NCBI GenBank assembly: GCA_030838025.1
Contig: JAUTXM010000413.1
Span: 1-14,874, forward strand
Reading direction: 5' to 3'
DNA from: Acidimicrobiaceae bacterium
GTDB taxonomy: Bacteria > Actinomycetota > Acidimicrobiia > Acidimicrobiales > Palsa-688
DNA: 14,874 bases
In this document: positions 12,276-14,874 of the stretch, piece by piece
Layout of the letters: each line of letters starts with the position of its first letter
How positions within the stretch are numbered: position 1 is the first letter of the stretch
The notes under the pieces: model-generated
What the model was told of the DNA's origin: nothing
The model's input: the letters and a program-made list of their open reading frames with translations, nothing else
Databases searched by the model: none
Program-made: the position numbers and the translations under genes

Positions 12276-13253
12276 ATGCGGGCGGATCGTTTGGTGGCCA
12301 TCGTATTGCTGCTCCAGACCCATGGCCAGATGACCGTGTCCGATCTGGCCGAGCGGTTGGAATGTTCCGAGCGCACCATCCGTCGTGATCTGGAAGGCCT
12401 GAGCGGCGCAGGCGTGCCGGTGTACCCGCAGCGCGGTCGGGGCGGCGGGTGGGCCTTGTTGGGCGGTCACCGGATCGACCTGTCGGGACTCACCGCTGAC
12501 GAGGCCGAGGCGCTGTTCCTCGTGGCGGGGCCGAACGCGCTCGTCGGCGTCGGCGTCGAGCCCGGCGTCAAGTCGGCGCTGCGCAAACTGTTGGCCGCCC
12601 TGCCCGCGCCGTTCCGCGAGCAGGCCGAGGCGGCCAACGCCGCGGTCCTGGTGGACCCGGTGGGATGGGGTCGGACCAACGACCAACCACCCAATCTGGC
12701 CGAGCTGCGCAAGGCCGTGCTGGCCGGCCTCCAAGTCGACATCACCTACACCAAGCCCCGCCAGGAGCCCGCCGTCCGGCGCGTCCACCCCTACGGCCTG
12801 GTGTCCAAAGGGGGCACGTGGTACCTGCTGGCGGGCGTCGAAGCGGGGTTACGCACCTTCCGGGTGTCGCGCGTCCAGGCGGCGGTGGTCACCGAGGAAC
12901 CGGTCGAACGCCCCGATGACTTCGACCTGGCGGAGGCCTGGGAAAAGGTCCAAGCGGACTTCCCGGCCCGGACCTACGCCGAGGGGGTGACCGTGGAGTT
13001 GCGGATCGAGCCCGGGGCGGTCCGCTACATTTCCGCGGCCCTCGGGCGCTGGGCCAATCTCCAGCCGCAGCCCACCGAGAGCCCGGAAGGGCAATGGCCG
13101 CGGTACACGGCCATTTTTCCCCACGCTGGCGTGGCCGCCGCGGAACTGGTGCGCTACGGCCGGCGTATCAACGTCGTCGGCCCGGCCGACGTGCGGGCGG
13201 CGCTGGCCCGGCTGGGCGCGGAGTTGGTTGCCAGCTACGGCCAACGGGAGTGA
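12276..13253 (+). CDS. YafY-type transcriptional regulator (HTH plus WYL domain)
   Basis: This 325-aa protein starts at ATG 12276; TTG 12267 would add three residues. Residues 1-60 are a DeoR-like winged helix: RLVAIVLLLQTHGQMTVSDL, then LECSERTIRRDLEGLSGAG and a wing PQRGRGGGWAL. Residues about 143-215 form the WYL domain, with VDITYTKP, VHPYGLVSKGGTWYLLAG (TWYLLAG at 181-187) and RTFRVSRV. The remainder is the WCX-type C-terminal extension. WYL domains bind ligands such as nucleotides or nucleic acids and tune DNA binding. The divergent DinB-like gene is the likeliest direct target, because a regulator next to and facing away from its target is the usual layout. The split-barrel gene follows after 32 bp and is probably cotranscribed. 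Confidence 0.93.
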   Translation: MRADRLVAIVLLLQTHGQMTVSDLAERLECSERTIRRDLEGLSGAGVPVYPQRGRGGGWALLGGHRIDLSGLTADEAEALFLVAGPNALVGVGVEPGVKSALRKLLAALPAPFREQAEAANAAVLVDPVGWGRTNDQPPNLAELRKAVLAGLQVDITYTKPRQEPAVRRVHPYGLVSKGGTWYLLAGVEAGLRTFRVSRVQAAVVTEEPVERPDDFDLAEAWEKVQADFPARTYAEGVTVELRIEPGAVRYISAALGRWANLQPQPTESPEGQWPRYTAIFPHAGVAAAELVRYGRRINVVGPADVRAALARLGAELVASYGQRE

Positions 13254-13285
13254 TCCGTGGCGGCGGGCGCGGGCGAACCGAGGGC

Positions 13286-14290
13286 ATGTCCGTTCGCTGG
13301 TCCGACGAAATCGACGAAGTGCTGGTCGGGGATCTGACGGTCGCCGCGGCCTATGTGACGCCCGCAGGGGGTGCCGTGGTCACCGGCGTGGCGCCGTGCG
13401 GGCTGGTCGACCGGGAGCAGGGCGCCGTCGGGTTCACGACGTCGCTCGGATTCGCCAAGAAGCTGGATCGGATCATCCGTAATCCCAAGGTGGCTCTGGC
13501 TTACCACGCCCGGGAGCATGGGTTCTCGACCCGCCCCGAATTCGTGCTGGCTCAGGGCGTGGCGTCGGTGGACGTCACCCCGTCGAGGGCTCGGCTGGAC
13601 GCGTTTCGGCCCAACGCCGAGCAGTTCCTGGGCGCGGTGAAACAGGGAAGGTTGTGGGATCCGTTGCTGCGGGAGTACTACGGCGAGCGGGTGTTCGTCG
13701 ACGTCGAGGTGGTGCGGATGACGGCCTGGCCAAACCTCACGGCGGCGGGCTCGCCCGTGGTGTTCGGAGCGAACCTGGCGCCGGTGGGGGCGGCGCCGCA
13801 GCGGCCACCGCAGAAGGGAACCGAGCCGCGGGTCGACGTGGACCACGCGGCCGGCCAGCTGGCGGCCCTGCCTCACCGGCTGTTGGCCTTCACGGGAGCC
13901 GACGGCCTGCCTGTGGTGGTGCCGGTCGACCTGGCCGGCCACGACGGGGCGGGCATCCGCCTGGTCGCGGCCGCGGGCCTGCTGCCTCCCGGTGGGCGCC
14001 GGGCGGGTTTCCTGGCCCATTCCTTCCGGCCCCAGCTGGTGGGGTTGAGCACCCGGACGTTCACGGGCTGGCTCGAGGTAGCCGACGACGGCACGGCGGC
14101 GACGTACTCGCCCCACACCAGCAAGGGTTTCTGGGCCCCGCCGCGGAAGAACCTGCTGCTGGTGAGCAACGGGTTGTTCGCCAAGTACGGGGTGTGGAAG
14201 GCCCGCCGCAGCGGCGTGGCCGAGGACCTGGCCAAGTTGGCCGAGTTGGCGAAGCTGAACGCCGATGTCGACGACCCGCGGGCGGCGTAG
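13286..14290 (+). CDS. Double split-barrel flavin/F420-type protein
   Basis: This 334-aa protein starts at ATG 13286, after a GAGGG site. It looks like two PNPOx-like split barrels. The first covers about residues 1-150: VAAAYVTPAGGAVVTGVAPC, then VGFTTSLGFAKKLDRIIRNP and KVALAYHAREHG, and a Trp-rich ending around RMTAWPNL. The second starts near 190 (AAGQLAALPHRLLAFTGADG), with VVVPVDLAGHDG and a strand-rich remainder containing SKGFWAPPRKNLLLVSNG. Each half could bind FMN or F420, or one may be inactive. An open frame upstream to 13094 overlaps the WYL gene and is not used. It is probably cotranscribed with the WYL regulator. The substrate is unknown. Confidence 0.85.
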   Translation: MSVRWSDEIDEVLVGDLTVAAAYVTPAGGAVVTGVAPCGLVDREQGAVGFTTSLGFAKKLDRIIRNPKVALAYHAREHGFSTRPEFVLAQGVASVDVTPSRARLDAFRPNAEQFLGAVKQGRLWDPLLREYYGERVFVDVEVVRMTAWPNLTAAGSPVVFGANLAPVGAAPQRPPQKGTEPRVDVDHAAGQLAALPHRLLAFTGADGLPVVVPVDLAGHDGAGIRLVAAAGLLPPGGRRAGFLAHSFRPQLVGLSTRTFTGWLEVADDGTAATYSPHTSKGFWAPPRKNLLLVSNGLFAKYGVWKARRSGVAEDLAKLAELAKLNADVDDPRAA

Positions 14291-14308
14291 CCGACCGGCG
14301 CCTACGCC
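14284..14308. terminator. Hairpin containing both stop codons of convergent genes
   Basis: GGCGTAG (14284-14290) and CTACGCC (14302-14308) pair perfectly over 7 bp around an 11-base loop. The TAG of the plus-strand gene and the TAG of the minus-strand gene each sit in one arm. It is a likely bidirectional terminator without a T tract. Confidence 0.45.
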
Positions 14309-14874
14309 AGGAGCTCGCCTCGCACGACGGTGACCGCCTGGCCGGTCAGGAGGACCCGGTCGCCGTTCACCTCGACGCCGACGAAGCCGCCCCGGGCGGA
14401 CGCCTGGTAGCCGACCAGGGTGCGTCGGCCCAACGTCGCCTGCCAGTACGGCCCCAGGCAGCAATGGGCGGCGCCCGTCACCGGGTCCTCGTCGATGCCG
14501 AGGGCGGGGGCGAACAGGCGCGAGACGAAGTCGGACTGGCCGTCGCCTCCCGCGGTGACGATCACGCCGTTGGCGTCGAGCGCCGCGATGGCCTCGATGT
14601 CGGGCGCCAGCGCCCGCACCGCGGCGGCGTCAGCCAACTCGACCAGATAGAAGGTGCGGCCTCGCCCGACGCGCCGCGGTTGGGCCCCGAGCGTGGCCGC
14701 CAACCCGGGAGGCGGGTCGACAGCGCTGACCGGATCGGCCGGGAAATCGAGGCGGATGCCGCCCTCGTTTCGCTCGGCGCTGAGCAGCCCGCTGCGGGTG
14801 TGGAACTCGAGCCGGGGCTCGACTTCGCCCACCTCCCACAGCACGTGGGCCGACGCCAGCGTCGCATGGCCGCA
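14302..14874 (-). CDS. PhzF-family isomerase-like protein, 5' end cut by window
   Basis: The frame is open from the window edge and gives 190 residues, about two thirds of the usual 260-300. It enters at CGHATLASAHVLWEVGEVE, the conserved PhzF motif that follows the catalytic Glu; that Glu and the preceding N-terminal strands lie beyond the window. The C-terminal half carries SDFVSRLFAPALGIDEDPVT, then GAAHCCLGPYWQATLG, the second signature of this two-lobed diaminopimelate-epimerase fold. Members isomerise small metabolites by proton shift, as PhzF does in phenazine synthesis, but most are uncharacterised and no phenazine genes are near. The gene converges on the double split-barrel gene, with 11 bp between stops. 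Confidence 0.93.
   Translation of the reverse strand, partial: CGHATLASAHVLWEVGEVEPRLEFHTRSGLLSAERNEGGIRLDFPADPVSAVDPPPGLAATLGAQPRRVGRGRTFYLVELADAAAVRALAPDIEAIAALDANGVIVTAGGDGQSDFVSRLFAPALGIDEDPVTGAAHCCLGPYWQATLGRRTLVGYQASARGGFVGVEVNGDRVLLTGQAVTVVRGELLA

Noticed and set aside
13235..14464. Long minus-strand open frame (409 codons) antisense to the split-barrel gene
   Set aside because: Arg/Pro/His-rich with no recognisable domain, fully explained by the gene on the other strand.

Overview
The window is a GC-rich stretch from an actinobacterium. The lineage markers are a WhiB-family Fe-S protein, a secreted Rpf-like transglycosylase, an ECF sigma factor, a SARP/BTAD regulator and several mycothiol- or flavin-linked families. 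A Thr/Ser-rich membrane protein and many apparently leaderless genes would fit Acidimicrobiia or a relative, but this placement is inference. No rRNA, tRNA, CRISPR array or intact transposase was found.

Region 1 (1-3514) looks like an accessory island. After a truncated glyoxalase-like gene come three type II toxin-antitoxin pairs of different families within about 2.5 kb: RHH/MazF (minus strand), Xre/RES (plus) and AbrB/RelE-like (plus). Each has a different candidate operator: three 11-bp tandem repeats, two 16-bp repeats with 17-bp period that form the -35 and -10 of one promoter, and a short palindrome. A frameshifted tyrosine-recombinase fragment follows. Region 2 (3514-6034) holds a compact SARP-type regulator with a 77-aa companion gene, then about 1.5 kb without a convincing gene and with visibly lower GC.

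Region 3 (6035-8994) has a whiB-like gene preceded by a possible small upstream ORF, a convergent secreted transglycosylase, a redoxin-like protein with two CXXC pairs, a DUF427 protein and a divergent split-barrel flavin-type protein. Region 4 (9013-12211, all minus) contains a DinB-like metal-binding protein, a single-pass membrane protein with a Thr/Ser-rich outer segment, an ECF sigma factor, and a translationally coupled maleylpyruvate-isomerase-like protein that may serve as its sigma-control partner. Region 5 has a divergent WYL-domain regulator followed by a double split-barrel protein, and a PhzF-family gene cut by the window edge.

A recurring signal ties the window together: many genes that are not translationally coupled have a TANNNT hexamer ending 5-8 nt before the start codon and no good Shine-Dalgarno site, as expected for leaderless transcripts. 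This also helped choose starts, for example GTG for the sigma factor. The most interesting points are the TA cluster with its iterated operators, the ECF/MDMPI pair without a zinc anti-sigma motif, the SARP-linked small protein, and the widespread leaderless architecture.
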